Shown: positions 6,427-12,272 of the stretch, one piece after another
How positions within the stretch are numbered: position 1 is the stretch's first letter
How the letters are laid out: each line of letters starts with the position of its first letter
From: a virus
Virus record (IMG/VR): IMGVR_UViG_3300046536_000506
Span: 1 to 20,035 of that record
Strand: one strand, 5' to 3'
Length of the DNA stretch: 20,035 nucleotides
Made by a program: the position numbers and the translations under genes
The notes under the pieces: model-generated
The model's database searches: none
The model's input: only the letters and a program-made list of their open reading frames with translations
What the model was told of the DNA's origin: nothing

Positions 6427-6478
6427 GAACACCCCGATTCGGGGAACGCTACCGGCTTGCCCAAATCTGGGGAAAGTC
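6419..6478 (+). promoter_or_regulatory. Structured repC leader with possible RBS-masking hairpin
   Basis: Three competing stems are visible: GGTGT-CAAGA-ACACC (6419-6433), CCCCGA-T-TCGGGG (6432-6444), and CCCCGATT (6432-6439) with AATCTGGGG (6464-6472), the last containing the repC ribosome binding GGGG with one bulged T. Only one of the latter two can form at a time, so translation of repC could be switched by folding. Confidence 0.5.
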
Positions 6479-7642
6479 ATGCGATCGTCATCATCAGGGT
6501 GGCGGCGGACGTCCGCCGCTGCTCTGCAAGGGGTCAAGGCCGTCGAGCCGGAAAGGACCGTCACCAGGCGCGAGCTCTCCATGGTGGCGCGGAACGCAAT
6601 GAAGGGGCTGCGGCTCCCCTCCTCGCTCCGGAACCTGCTGGGCGAGCTCGTGGGTGTCTACGGCGAGACGATGGTGAAGGGGAAGATCCTGATCTACCCC
6701 TCGAACGACTACCTGGTCACCCGCACTGGTCTATCCGAGCGGGCCGTGCGCTATGGGATCCGCCGTCTGGTGGATCTGTGCCTGGTCGGCGTCAAGGACT
6801 CGGCCAACGGCAAGCGCTTCGCCATCAAGAACAAGGCCGGCGACATCCAGGACGCCTACGGCTTCGACCTGACCAAGCTTTACGATCGGCGTGCGGAGTT
6901 TGTGGAGCTAATCTACGAACAAGATGCGGAGATTGAGCGGCGCGCGCGGATGTTTGACGAGATCACCATCTGTCGGCGGGCCTCACAGGAGACGATCACG
7001 GCGCTGTCCGAAGAAGGTGGTCGTTTTTCGGACAGGCTCGAGCGCCTGATCGGCCGCACGCCGCGGAGGTCCCGCACGCTGGCTGTCGAGCTGATCGAGC
7101 CGGTGCTGGTCGAGTGGCGCGCTCTACGCTGCGAGCTTGAGGAAACCTTCTATATAGCCGCCTCTGGCGGCAAGAACCGCCGTCTCATTGAATCAAGACC
7201 ACCCAATCTTGAATCCCATATGATGGAACAAGAGGCTCTGCGAGGAGCTGAGGCTGGGGAAGATCTTTCTACGCCAATCGGCACCCTCCCCGTGGCGCTG
7301 GTCGTCGAAGCATGTCCTTCTCTTTTGGAGTATGTCGAGCTTCCCCGAAGCGAGGTCGATCTGGTCGCGGCCGGCCGCTTCCTGCGCTCTACGCTGGGCG
7401 CTCATGCGACCGTTTGGAAAGAAGCGTCAGATGCGCTGGGGCCGGTCGCGGCCGCTGCAGCGGTCTGCCTGGTGCTCCAGCTGTATGAGAACGACGCCAA
7501 GCGCGGCCAGGCGCAGCGCATCCGCAACCCGGGCGGCTATTTGAGGTCCGTGGTCCGGATGATAAAGGACGGCCGGATGAACCTGCGCGCCGAACTGCTG
7601 GCTCTAATTCGAAAACAAAATGGCCCGACTGAAATCCCCTGA
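6479..7642 (+). CDS. repC: RepC-family plasmid replication initiator
   Basis: A 387-residue initiator. Residues about 45-150 form the RepC winged-helix region: YGETMVKGKILIYPSNDYLV, then TGLSERAVRYGIRRLVDLCLV, then DSANGKRFAIKNKAGDIQDA and YGFDL, all hallmarks of RepC. A coiled middle part (150-240) precedes the C-terminal domain with the conserved IRNPGGYLRSVVRMIKDG near 350-370. In repABC plasmids RepC binds the origin, which lies inside repC, and starts replication. The ATG at 6479 has GGGG six bases upstream within a structured leader. RepA and RepB are not visible; the gene before it encodes an RHH protein. Its last codons overlap the next gene by 23 bp. This is the main sign that the element can live as a plasmid. 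Confidence 0.92.
   Translation: MRSSSSGWRRTSAAALQGVKAVEPERTVTRRELSMVARNAMKGLRLPSSLRNLLGELVGVYGETMVKGKILIYPSNDYLVTRTGLSERAVRYGIRRLVDLCLVGVKDSANGKRFAIKNKAGDIQDAYGFDLTKLYDRRAEFVELIYEQDAEIERRARMFDEITICRRASQETITALSEEGGRFSDRLERLIGRTPRRSRTLAVELIEPVLVEWRALRCELEETFYIAASGGKNRRLIESRPPNLESHMMEQEALRGAEAGEDLSTPIGTLPVALVVEACPSLLEYVELPRSEVDLVAAGRFLRSTLGAHATVWKEASDALGPVAAAAAVCLVLQLYENDAKRGQAQRIRNPGGYLRSVVRMIKDGRMNLRAELLALIRKQNGPTEIP
7140..7230. other. Candidate origin segment inside repC
   Basis: Within repC this stretch is lower in GC than the rest and carries a perfect GCCGCC-TCT-GGCGGC hairpin (7157-7171) and two copies of TTGAATC (7188-7194 and 7209-7215) spaced 21 bp, two helical turns. Known RepC origins lie in an AT-richer part of the repC coding sequence. 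The placement is therefore plausible but untested. Confidence 0.4.
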
Positions 7643-8360
7643 CGCCCGCCGGCGAGAGAGCACTGGCCGAATTCGCGGTATCGAGACGATTAAGCGGCAC
7701 GCCGCTCAACGCAATGTGCTGCGGGACGAGACTTTCGACCAGGCGATCGCGCCGGCCGTCATCCAGGCCTTCAACGAGGGGGTTCGATTCTTTTGGCAAC
7801 TGGCGGATTGGCTGAATGAGCGGCGCCTGCTCACCTGGCGCGGCGAGTCCTGGACGCGACAGCGCGTCGACAGCGCCTTTAGGCGCGAGCATCGGCGGAT
7901 ATTGAACGAGGTCGGGATCAAAAACGGGCCGAGACCGTGTCCTATATGCTTCATGACGACCCGCACCGACTGCCCTATTCCGGGCTCCTGGTGTCACGGG
8001 CGATCGAGGGTCGGCAGACGGTGCAATTCGAAGCAGATGCCGAAGGCGCAAAGACAAAAACTGCTCGCGGCCCCGCGGCAAGTCTTGATCGCTATGAGCG
8101 AGGAGTGGCGACGTGATCCTAAATACGCCGTTGAGGTTTCGAACCGCGGCCGGGTTCGCAAGCGAGAGCTGCTGGAAGCAAAACTGTCGCCCCACGGTGA
8201 TCTCTGCGTCGATATTGGCGGGGTAAGCCTGCCTGTCGCATATCTCGTGGCGACAAATTTCCACGGCACCCCGCAAGCGAGGAACGAGACCATCCGTTTT
8301 CTGGATGGCGATCGACGAAACGTCGATGCTGCAAATCTGGGCTGGTCTATTCGCCGGTGA
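7620..8360 (+). CDS. Recombinase-like/NUMOD-HNH-like fusion protein
   Basis: A 246-residue protein that overlaps the end of repC and has no clear ribosome binding site, so it may depend on repC translation. Residues about 40-85 (AIAPAVIQAFN, LADWLNERRLLTWRGESW, RQRVDSAFRR) resemble the 'LN..G..T..G..W....V...L.R' DNA-binding segment of large serine recombinases, without a catalytic domain. Residues about 105-135 hold Cys/His (CPIC, WCHG, RRC). From residue 159, an internal ATG at 8094, MSEEWRRDPKYAVEVSNRGRVR matches the NUMOD4 motif, and the tail FLDGDRRNVDAANLGW matches the end of an HNH homing-type nuclease, but the catalytic histidines appear replaced. It could instead be two joined genes. 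Function unknown. Confidence 0.6.
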   Translation: MARLKSPDARRRESTGRIRGIETIKRHAAQRNVLRDETFDQAIAPAVIQAFNEGVRFFWQLADWLNERRLLTWRGESWTRQRVDSAFRREHRRILNEVGIKNGPRPCPICFMTTRTDCPIPGSWCHGRSRVGRRCNSKQMPKAQRQKLLAAPRQVLIAMSEEWRRDPKYAVEVSNRGRVRKRELLEAKLSPHGDLCVDIGGVSLPVAYLVATNFHGTPQARNETIRFLDGDRRNVDAANLGWSIRR

Positions 8361-8363
8361 AAC

Positions 8364-8438
8364 TGGCTCGAGAGGCAGGATTCGAACCTGCGACCACCCG
8401 ATTAACAGTCGGGGGCTCTACCGCTGAGCTACTCTCGA
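8364..8438 (-). tRNA. tRNA-Asn (anticodon GTT), CCA encoded
   Basis: A full cloverleaf on the minus strand: acceptor TCGAGAG/CTCTCGA, D stem GCTC/GAGC, anticodon stem CCCGA/TCGGG with loop CTGTTAA (anticodon GTT at 8404-8406), T arm GCAGG-TTCGAAT-CCTGC, discriminator G and encoded CCA. It starts 3 bp beyond the stop of the convergent plus-strand gene. Phage tRNAs usually supplement host codon supply; tRNA genes can also be integration sites. Confidence 0.96.
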
Positions 8439-8445
8439 ACATGGA

Positions 8446-8542
8446 TGGAGCAGCGAGACGGGTTCGAACCGCCTACTTGGCGAACGGAACAGAAGGGCGA
8501 TCAACCCCAACCGCGCCGCCGTTGGTGCTTTCAGCGCGCTGC
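8446..8542 (-). other. tRNA-like element with T arm and acceptor stem but no clear anticodon arm
   Basis: On the minus strand a T arm GGCGG-TTCGAAC-CCGTC is followed by TCGCTGC, T and CCA. The 3' strand CGCTGC pairs fully with GCAGCG at 8542-8537, giving a 97-nt unit with a 6-bp acceptor-like stem. I could not fit a 5-bp anticodon stem with a 7-nt loop in the middle. It may be a decayed tRNA, an unusual tRNA-like RNA or an integration-site remnant. Confidence 0.45.
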
Positions 8543-8549
8543 GTAGAGA

Positions 8550-8762
8550 TCAGCCGACCGTGAAACGGACGACGTGTGAAGCCTCGTCGACCCAGACGTT
8601 GAGTCGGTTCGGGTTGACGTCGATATTGCCGGAGATGCCGTTGGCGGGATCGAGCACGTTGACCGAGAGGTGGTGCGCGTGAGCAACGACCGCGATCGTG
8701 TCGGCGCAATCGATGAGTTGCTTGCCGACGAACGGTTTGTAGAGGCGGAGATCCTGGGCCAT
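8550..8762 (-). CDS. I78-family peptidase inhibitor-like protein
   Basis: A 70-residue protein starting at the ATG at 8762, chosen because AGAGGA lies just upstream; a longer frame to 8801 lacks this. The N-terminal YKPFVGKQLIDCADTIAVVA and the C-terminal NPNRLNVWVDEASHVVRFTVG match the I78 inhibitor pattern (FVG..., then RLNV.VD....V.RV..G), a relative of potato inhibitor I. The middle part has an insertion (LDPANGISGNID) compared with short I78 proteins, and the usual final Cys is Val. There is no signal peptide, so it would act in the cytoplasm, possibly on host or phage serine proteases (inferred). It lies just upstream of the two tRNA-like units and may be co-transcribed with them. Confidence 0.72.
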   Translation of the reverse strand: MAQDLRLYKPFVGKQLIDCADTIAVVAHAHHLSVNVLDPANGISGNIDVNPNRLNVWVDEASHVVRFTVG

Positions 8763-8851
8763 AGCTTCCTCTTCTGAATTGGATAAACGAGGCCGGGGCA
8801 ATAACCGTCCCGAGCGTTGCAGCCCTCCGCCCTCGCGGTCGGAGCCCGTAG

Positions 8852-8879
8852 CCGAAAGCCTGGAGCCGAAGCTCCAGGC
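8852..8879 (-). terminator. UUCG-loop Rho-independent terminator
   Basis: On the minus strand the perfect 9-bp stem GCCTGGAGC/GCTCCAGGC closes the very stable tetraloop C(UUCG)G and is followed by TTTCGG. It begins 8 bp past the stop of the structural gene at 8887. Confidence 0.75.
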
Positions 8880-8886
8880 GAAGTCG

Positions 8887-9564
8887 TTAGGCGAGCGTCG
8901 CGGTCGAGTTGAGCACCTGCCAGCCGGCGCCGAGCCACTTCAGGCGGGCATACTTCTGGACGGTGTCGAAGGTCAGCGTGCTGCCGCCGATGAACGTGCC
9001 GGTCACGACGGCATTGGAGCCGGTGCCCTTGGTGTTCAGATAGAGGGTGCATTCCTGGCCCTCTTCGCCGTTCGGCAGGTTGAAGGCCATCACGGCGCCG
9101 GCCAGGGTGACGAGCGCGTAGGTCTCGGCGTCGAGCTTGATCGGCTCCACGCCAGCGCCACCGGTCAGGGCCGCAGCCGAAACGGTCGCGTTCGCGCTGG
9201 TTTCGGCCAACGTGAAGGAGCTGCCGTCACCGACAACCTTGAGCGTGACGCCGAGGCCCGTGCCACCCACGTTGGAATAGGTCGCCAGGCTGACTGCGGG
9301 GTCGACCGAGGCACTGAGCACCGTAACCATCGCATCGATCGTGGCCGAGAGGCTGCCACCGATGTTGAACTGGTTGCCGGCCGCGCCGGAAGCCTTGGCC
9401 GTGAACACGACGCCCTTGAAGGTGAACGTGTCGTTCGCCGCGGGCTGGCCGGTGAAGTTGATCGCACCAGTCGCCTGGCGGGCGCCGGTGAGCTTGTGGG
9501 AAGCGCGCTTGCCGGCGGCAATACCGGCCTCGCGGGAACCCTGGTGAGTCTGAGATCGAAGCAT
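8887..9564 (-). CDS. Phage structural protein, possibly capsid decoration or fibre
   Basis: A 225-residue protein rich in Ala, Gly, Thr and Val. After a short N-terminal tail (1-30) the segment GAINFTGQPAANDTFTFKGVVFTA (33-56) is a beta-rich motif seen in many phage virion proteins, and the C-terminal part (about 145-225) has short beta strands ending LKWLGAGWQVLNS, typical of head-decoration or fibre proteins. It has no membrane span or enzyme motif. The ATG at 9564 has GGAGG eight bases upstream. It is a single-gene unit: a terminator lies before its promoter and a UUCG terminator after it, with operator copy 6 at 9590. High isolated expression would suit a virion protein. The exact role is not determined. 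Confidence 0.66.
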   Translation of the reverse strand: MLRSQTHQGSREAGIAAGKRASHKLTGARQATGAINFTGQPAANDTFTFKGVVFTAKASGAAGNQFNIGGSLSATIDAMVTVLSASVDPAVSLATYSNVGGTGLGVTLKVVGDGSSFTLAETSANATVSAAALTGGAGVEPIKLDAETYALVTLAGAVMAFNLPNGEEGQECTLYLNTKGTGSNAVVTGTFIGGSTLTFDTVQKYARLKWLGAGWQVLNSTATLA

Positions 9565-9589
9565 TTTGGCCTCCAGCCATGTTGGAATA

Positions 9590-9603
9590 AGTCAGTAATG
9601 ACT
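9590..9603. promoter_or_regulatory. Palindromic operator copy 6, AGTCAGTAATGACT
   Basis: This dyad lies 26 bp before the start codon of the structural gene. On the minus strand TATTCC (9584-9589) follows it as a -10-like box, with GTGTGT at the -35 place. Flanks match copies 3 and 10. Confidence 0.72.
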
Positions 9604-9620
9604 GTAACACACGCGCAACG

Positions 9621-9655
9621 AAAGAAAAAGGGGCGGATCAAACAAGACCCGCCCC
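9621..9655 (-). terminator. Rho-independent terminator upstream of the structural gene
   Basis: On the minus strand GGGGCGG and CCGCCCC form a 7-bp GC stem (9649-9655 with 9630-9636), followed by TTTTTCTTT. It ends the ligase operon or the orphan transcript proposed from the promoter at 9704-9732. Confidence 0.85.
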
Positions 9656-9703
9656 GAGCACAACAGAGGAGAAACACGACTTAACCCAGTCGCCGGGGTA
9701 ACA

Positions 9704-9737
9704 TAATTGCGCAAAATAGGTAAGTCAATGCTTACTT
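9704..9737 (-). promoter_or_regulatory. Degenerate operator copy with overlapping promoter
   Basis: AGTCAATGCTTACT (9723-9736) is an operator with one arm mismatch. On the minus strand its TTGACT serves as a five-of-six -35, followed by 17 bp and TATGTT at 9704-9709. No gene starts between here and the terminator at 9655, so it may drive a short RNA. Confidence 0.5.
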
Positions 9738-9751
9738 ATTACCGCGCAACC

Positions 9752-10021
9752 CTATTTCGCGATGCACTCCTCGACCGAGGTGCATTGGCAGGAACCGCCC
9801 TGGCGACCACAGGAGGCTTCGGGCCCAGGCACGTAGCTCGGATTGTCACCCAGCACGAATTTGAGGCGCCGAACTTCGACTTCGGCCGTTCGCGCGCGGA
9901 GCAGTAGTTCCGTGTTGTGGGCCTGGAGCGCGGTGTTCTGAGCCTCGAGATCCGCAATCTTGCCCTCAAGGAGCTCGATCGTGAATGATTTGCGCATCCG
10001 CGCCGCCTGATCGCTGGTCAA
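9752..10021 (-). CDS. Small coiled-coil protein with C-terminal cysteines
   Basis: An 89-residue protein. Residues about 14-55 (ELLEGKIADLEAQNTALQAH and onward) show a clear leucine heptad coiled coil. The tail CGRQGGSCQCTSVEEC holds four Cys and may bind a metal or form disulfides. It starts with TTG at 10021, overlapping the ligase stop as TTGA, with GGGAGG five to six bases upstream; an ATG eight codons later has a poorer site. It is the last gene of the ligase operon. A small coiled-coil protein after a lysis or replication gene can be many things, including an Rz-like spanin, but no signal or lipobox is seen. Function unknown. Confidence 0.7.
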   Translation of the reverse strand: MTSDQAARMRKSFTIELLEGKIADLEAQNTALQAHNTELLLRARTAEVEVRRLKFVLGDNPSYVPGPEASCGRQGGSCQCTSVEECIAK

Positions 10022-11136
10022 TCCACCCTCCCCTCGGCGCCCTGGAAGTCGATCGCGACCGGGAAGCGGAGCGAGCCGTCCGGCGTGCGGCCGAAGTGAC
10101 GGATCGTCGCCTGCTTGTAGAGCCCGGCGTTCTCGAGGAGCTTCTTGGCGAAGTCCTGGTTGCCGCGCATGCCGGCACCGACCTCGCCGTCGGGCGCATC
10201 CGGAATGTCCAGAACAACCCGCTTGGCGTAGCCTGCCCAGTTGCCGTTGCCTTCCTCGATCCGCTTGATCGGGAACTCCTCGGTAATGAACTCCTTGCGC
10301 TTGAGCAGGCTCTTGGAGCGGGTGTCGAAGTCATAGGGCGCGTCCAGGCGAACCATCTGGCCCTCGTAGCCGTCCTGGGTGTAGAGCCCGTTGAGCCGGT
10401 CCAGATGGTCCTGCTCCAACACGCATTGCGTGAGAACGATGCGCAGCGCCGGATGACTGTGCAGGCCGAATTCCAAGCCGATCTCGTCGAGCCGCTTGAT
10501 GCGCTCGCTGAACGGCTTGTCGCTCGGCAGATCGTAGACGTGATACTGGAGCAGCTTCGCGGCCTCGGCCTTCTGGTCGGCCGACGGCTTCTGCTTGCGG
10601 ACCACCGAGACGATCTTGTTGAAATCATCCTTGAGGTCGTGGTTGTAGAACTCGCCGTCGAAGCTGATGTCCGGATACTTCGCGAACACCGGCGCCAGAG
10701 CCTCGAGGATGTGATCGCAATTGTAGTGCGGCTGGAGCTCGCGCGAGAACGCACCGTGCCGGCTGATGATCGCCCGGATGCCGTCCAGCTTCGGTTGGCT
10801 GTAGACCGGGAAGGTCAGCGGCTTCTTCAGTTTGGCGTAGTCGGCGGCGAGCATCGGCCCGACCGGAACGGCATCGAGCTCGATCTCGGTCCAGCGGTAT
10901 TCCCGCTTGAGCTTCTTCTGCATTTCAGCCTCGCCCTCGGCTGCGGCTTGCTGCTCCGCGGTCGTCGCGTTAGCGCGGCCGACGTTCTTCGGCTCGCACT
11001 TGGTCCAGCCAGTGGTGACGAGCGAGCCGCCCTTGACGCCGGCGATGGTGCGATAGCTGTCGCCCTCGACCTCGTATTGCCAGGTGCGGATCTTGCCGGC
11101 GGTGTCGCGCTTGTAGATCGGTGGGGAAATGCTCAA
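10018..11136 (-). CDS. ATP-dependent DNA ligase
   Basis: A 372-residue ligase. The nucleotidyltransferase motifs are in order: motif I QPKLDG with the AMP-accepting lysine K116, motif III FDGEFY (159-164), motif IV EGQMVR (258-263) and motif V LLKRKEF (277-283). A C-terminal part (285-372) fits the OB-fold. The first 80 residues (TWQYEVEGDSYRTIAGVKGG, then KNVGRANATTAEQQAAAE) form a WGR-like N-terminal extension often seen in phage ligases. It seals nicks with ATP during replication and repair. The start is TTG at 11136, overlapping the preceding stop as TTGA, with GGAG upstream; the next in-frame ATG would remove the N-terminal domain. It belongs with the helicase, primase and WGR-like genes upstream. 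Confidence 0.93.
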   Translation of the reverse strand: MSISPPIYKRDTAGKIRTWQYEVEGDSYRTIAGVKGGSLVTTGWTKCEPKNVGRANATTAEQQAAAEGEAEMQKKLKREYRWTEIELDAVPVGPMLAADYAKLKKPLTFPVYSQPKLDGIRAIISRHGAFSRELQPHYNCDHILEALAPVFAKYPDISFDGEFYNHDLKDDFNKIVSVVRKQKPSADQKAEAAKLLQYHVYDLPSDKPFSERIKRLDEIGLEFGLHSHPALRIVLTQCVLEQDHLDRLNGLYTQDGYEGQMVRLDAPYDFDTRSKSLLKRKEFITEEFPIKRIEEGNGNWAGYAKRVVLDIPDAPDGEVGAGMRGNQDFAKKLLENAGLYKQATIRHFGRTPDGSLRFPVAIDFQGAEGRVD

Positions 11137-11675
11137 GACTGGTTCTCCATTGCTGCGTTGACGGCTGCGCTCATGTCGCCCGACTGGGCGGCACTGACGA
11201 GTTCGGATGCGTCGGTCTTGGCCGGCGCGGTGGGCTTCTCGACGGTGTCAAGCTCCATCGCGGCCTGCTTAATGCTGCGGGTCTTCTTGACCGTCTTGTT
11301 GACGTAGTTCTTGGCGTCCTCGTTATGCTCGACGAGGTATTTCGCCTCGGCAGCGGACAGCGAGAACCGGTTCATCATCTTGTCCGTGATCAGCACCTTG
11401 CCGGTCGCGTCCAGGAGCTCGGTGTCGAAGTCGCGGACCCGCGGCTCGACCGAGTGGTATTCGTCGGTGCCGTTGCGGACCATGCGCTTGACCAGGCGGT
11501 CGATCGGGCATTTGCCGCAATGCATCGCGGCCTGGCATCCTGCCCGCTTGTCGGGCGGACCATCGCCGCGCCAGACGAGATCGCGCAGGATGAAGCACGC
11601 GGCGATCCGGCTCTTGGTCGGAAACACCGGGCAGTTGATGACGAGTTGGTTTTCGGTCGCGAGTGTCTTGTTCAA
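11133..11675 (-). CDS. Cysteine-cluster phage protein of unknown function
   Basis: A 180-residue protein starting with TTG at 11675, overlapping the WGR-like gene stop as TTGA and preceded by a GGGGGATCTGGGG purine-rich stretch. A longer frame upstream is out-of-frame read-through of the previous gene. The N-terminal half has four to five Cys: NCPVFPT near 14, AACF, then GCQAAMHCGKCPIDR near 47-61, which could bind zinc or an iron-sulfur cluster. The C-terminal half (about 110-180) is helical and Ala-rich and looks partly disordered. I do not recognise a characterised family. Its position between a WGR-like protein and DNA ligase suggests a role in DNA metabolism. Confidence 0.75.
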   Translation of the reverse strand: MNKTLATENQLVINCPVFPTKSRIAACFILRDLVWRGDGPPDKRAGCQAAMHCGKCPIDRLVKRMVRNGTDEYHSVEPRVRDFDTELLDATGKVLITDKMMNRFSLSAAEAKYLVEHNEDAKNYVNKTVKKTRSIKQAAMELDTVEKPTAPAKTDASELVSAAQSGDMSAAVNAAMENQS

Positions 11676-12175
11676 CCCCAGATCCCCCAGTTTGGATTCG
11701 ATGCGATACGGTCTTCGATGGGCTCGGGCGGCTCCGGCGCCTCCTCGACGAGCTTGCGCGGGCGCTCCGTGTAGCGACCTGCCTTTTCGTCCCATTCGGC
11801 TTCGTGCTGGCCGTCCTTCATGCCGCTGACGTCGGCGCCAGGGATCAGCAGCGCCCAATCGCGTGCGCCGATCGCGGCAACGAGCTGATTGCCTAGGTGC
11901 TTGCGAAGCGTCTCCTCATCGTGAGCGATCTGCTCCTTGTCGATGAAGTGGGTGCGATATTCGCCCTCAAGCTTCTCGCGGTGCTTCTTGTCCCAGGCCC
12001 TGCGGGCATCGATGTAGTCGGGGAAATACTCGCACTTCCAACCCTTGCCCCACTGGGCCTTCTTGCCCCAGCGATTGATGTAGAGTGCGCGACCGTCAGC
12101 CGTCTTGATCAGGATTAGGTGATAATCCTTCGTGACGGCGCGACCCGACTTCTTAACGATCGTCATGGGAAACAT
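11672..12175 (-). CDS. WGR-domain-like protein
   Basis: A 167-residue protein. Residues about 17-76 (YHLILIKTADGRALYINRWG, KKAQWGKGWKCEYF, ARRAWDKKHREKLEGEYR) fit the WGR domain, with RWG at 35-37, a second GKGW turn and a conserved helix ending in K...GEYR. WGR domains bind nucleic acids in PARPs and in bacterial and phage DNA-processing proteins. The C-terminal half is charged, with a proline-rich stretch (EEAPEPPEPIED). The ATG at 12175 has AGAGG ten bases upstream. It opens an operon with the Cys-cluster protein, ligase (itself with a WGR-like N-terminus) and coiled-coil protein. Operator copy 7 lies 77 bp upstream. Confidence 0.7.
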   Translation of the reverse strand: MFPMTIVKKSGRAVTKDYHLILIKTADGRALYINRWGKKAQWGKGWKCEYFPDYIDARRAWDKKHREKLEGEYRTHFIDKEQIAHDEETLRKHLGNQLVAAIGARDWALLIPGADVSGMKDGQHEAEWDEKAGRYTERPRKLVEEAPEPPEPIEDRIASNPNWGIWG

Positions 12176-12251
12176 GACTTCGGAACCTCTGTTGTTGTGT
12201 GCGCTCTCGCGCTGCTCTCGATTACATATAGCGTGTTCGTTCAGGATTGTC

Positions 12252-12265
12252 AGTCAAAACTGACT
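12252..12265. promoter_or_regulatory. Palindromic operator copy 7, AGTCAAAACTGACT
   Basis: This dyad is identical to copy 1 and lies between the primase stop (12273) and the WGR-like gene. On the minus strand GACAAT (12246-12251, four of six -10 bases) follows it directly; no good -35 is visible. Confidence 0.75.
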
Positions 12266-12272
12266 GGAACGA

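Noticed and set aside
7881-8116. Alternative plus-strand frame within the fusion gene, suggesting a frameshift
   Set aside because: Its third-position GC is clearly lower than that of the main frame, and the main frame is open throughout; kept only as a caution.
8446-8542. Second functional tRNA
   Set aside because: No 5-bp anticodon stem with 7-nt loop could be fitted and the D arm is poor, so it is listed only as tRNA-like.
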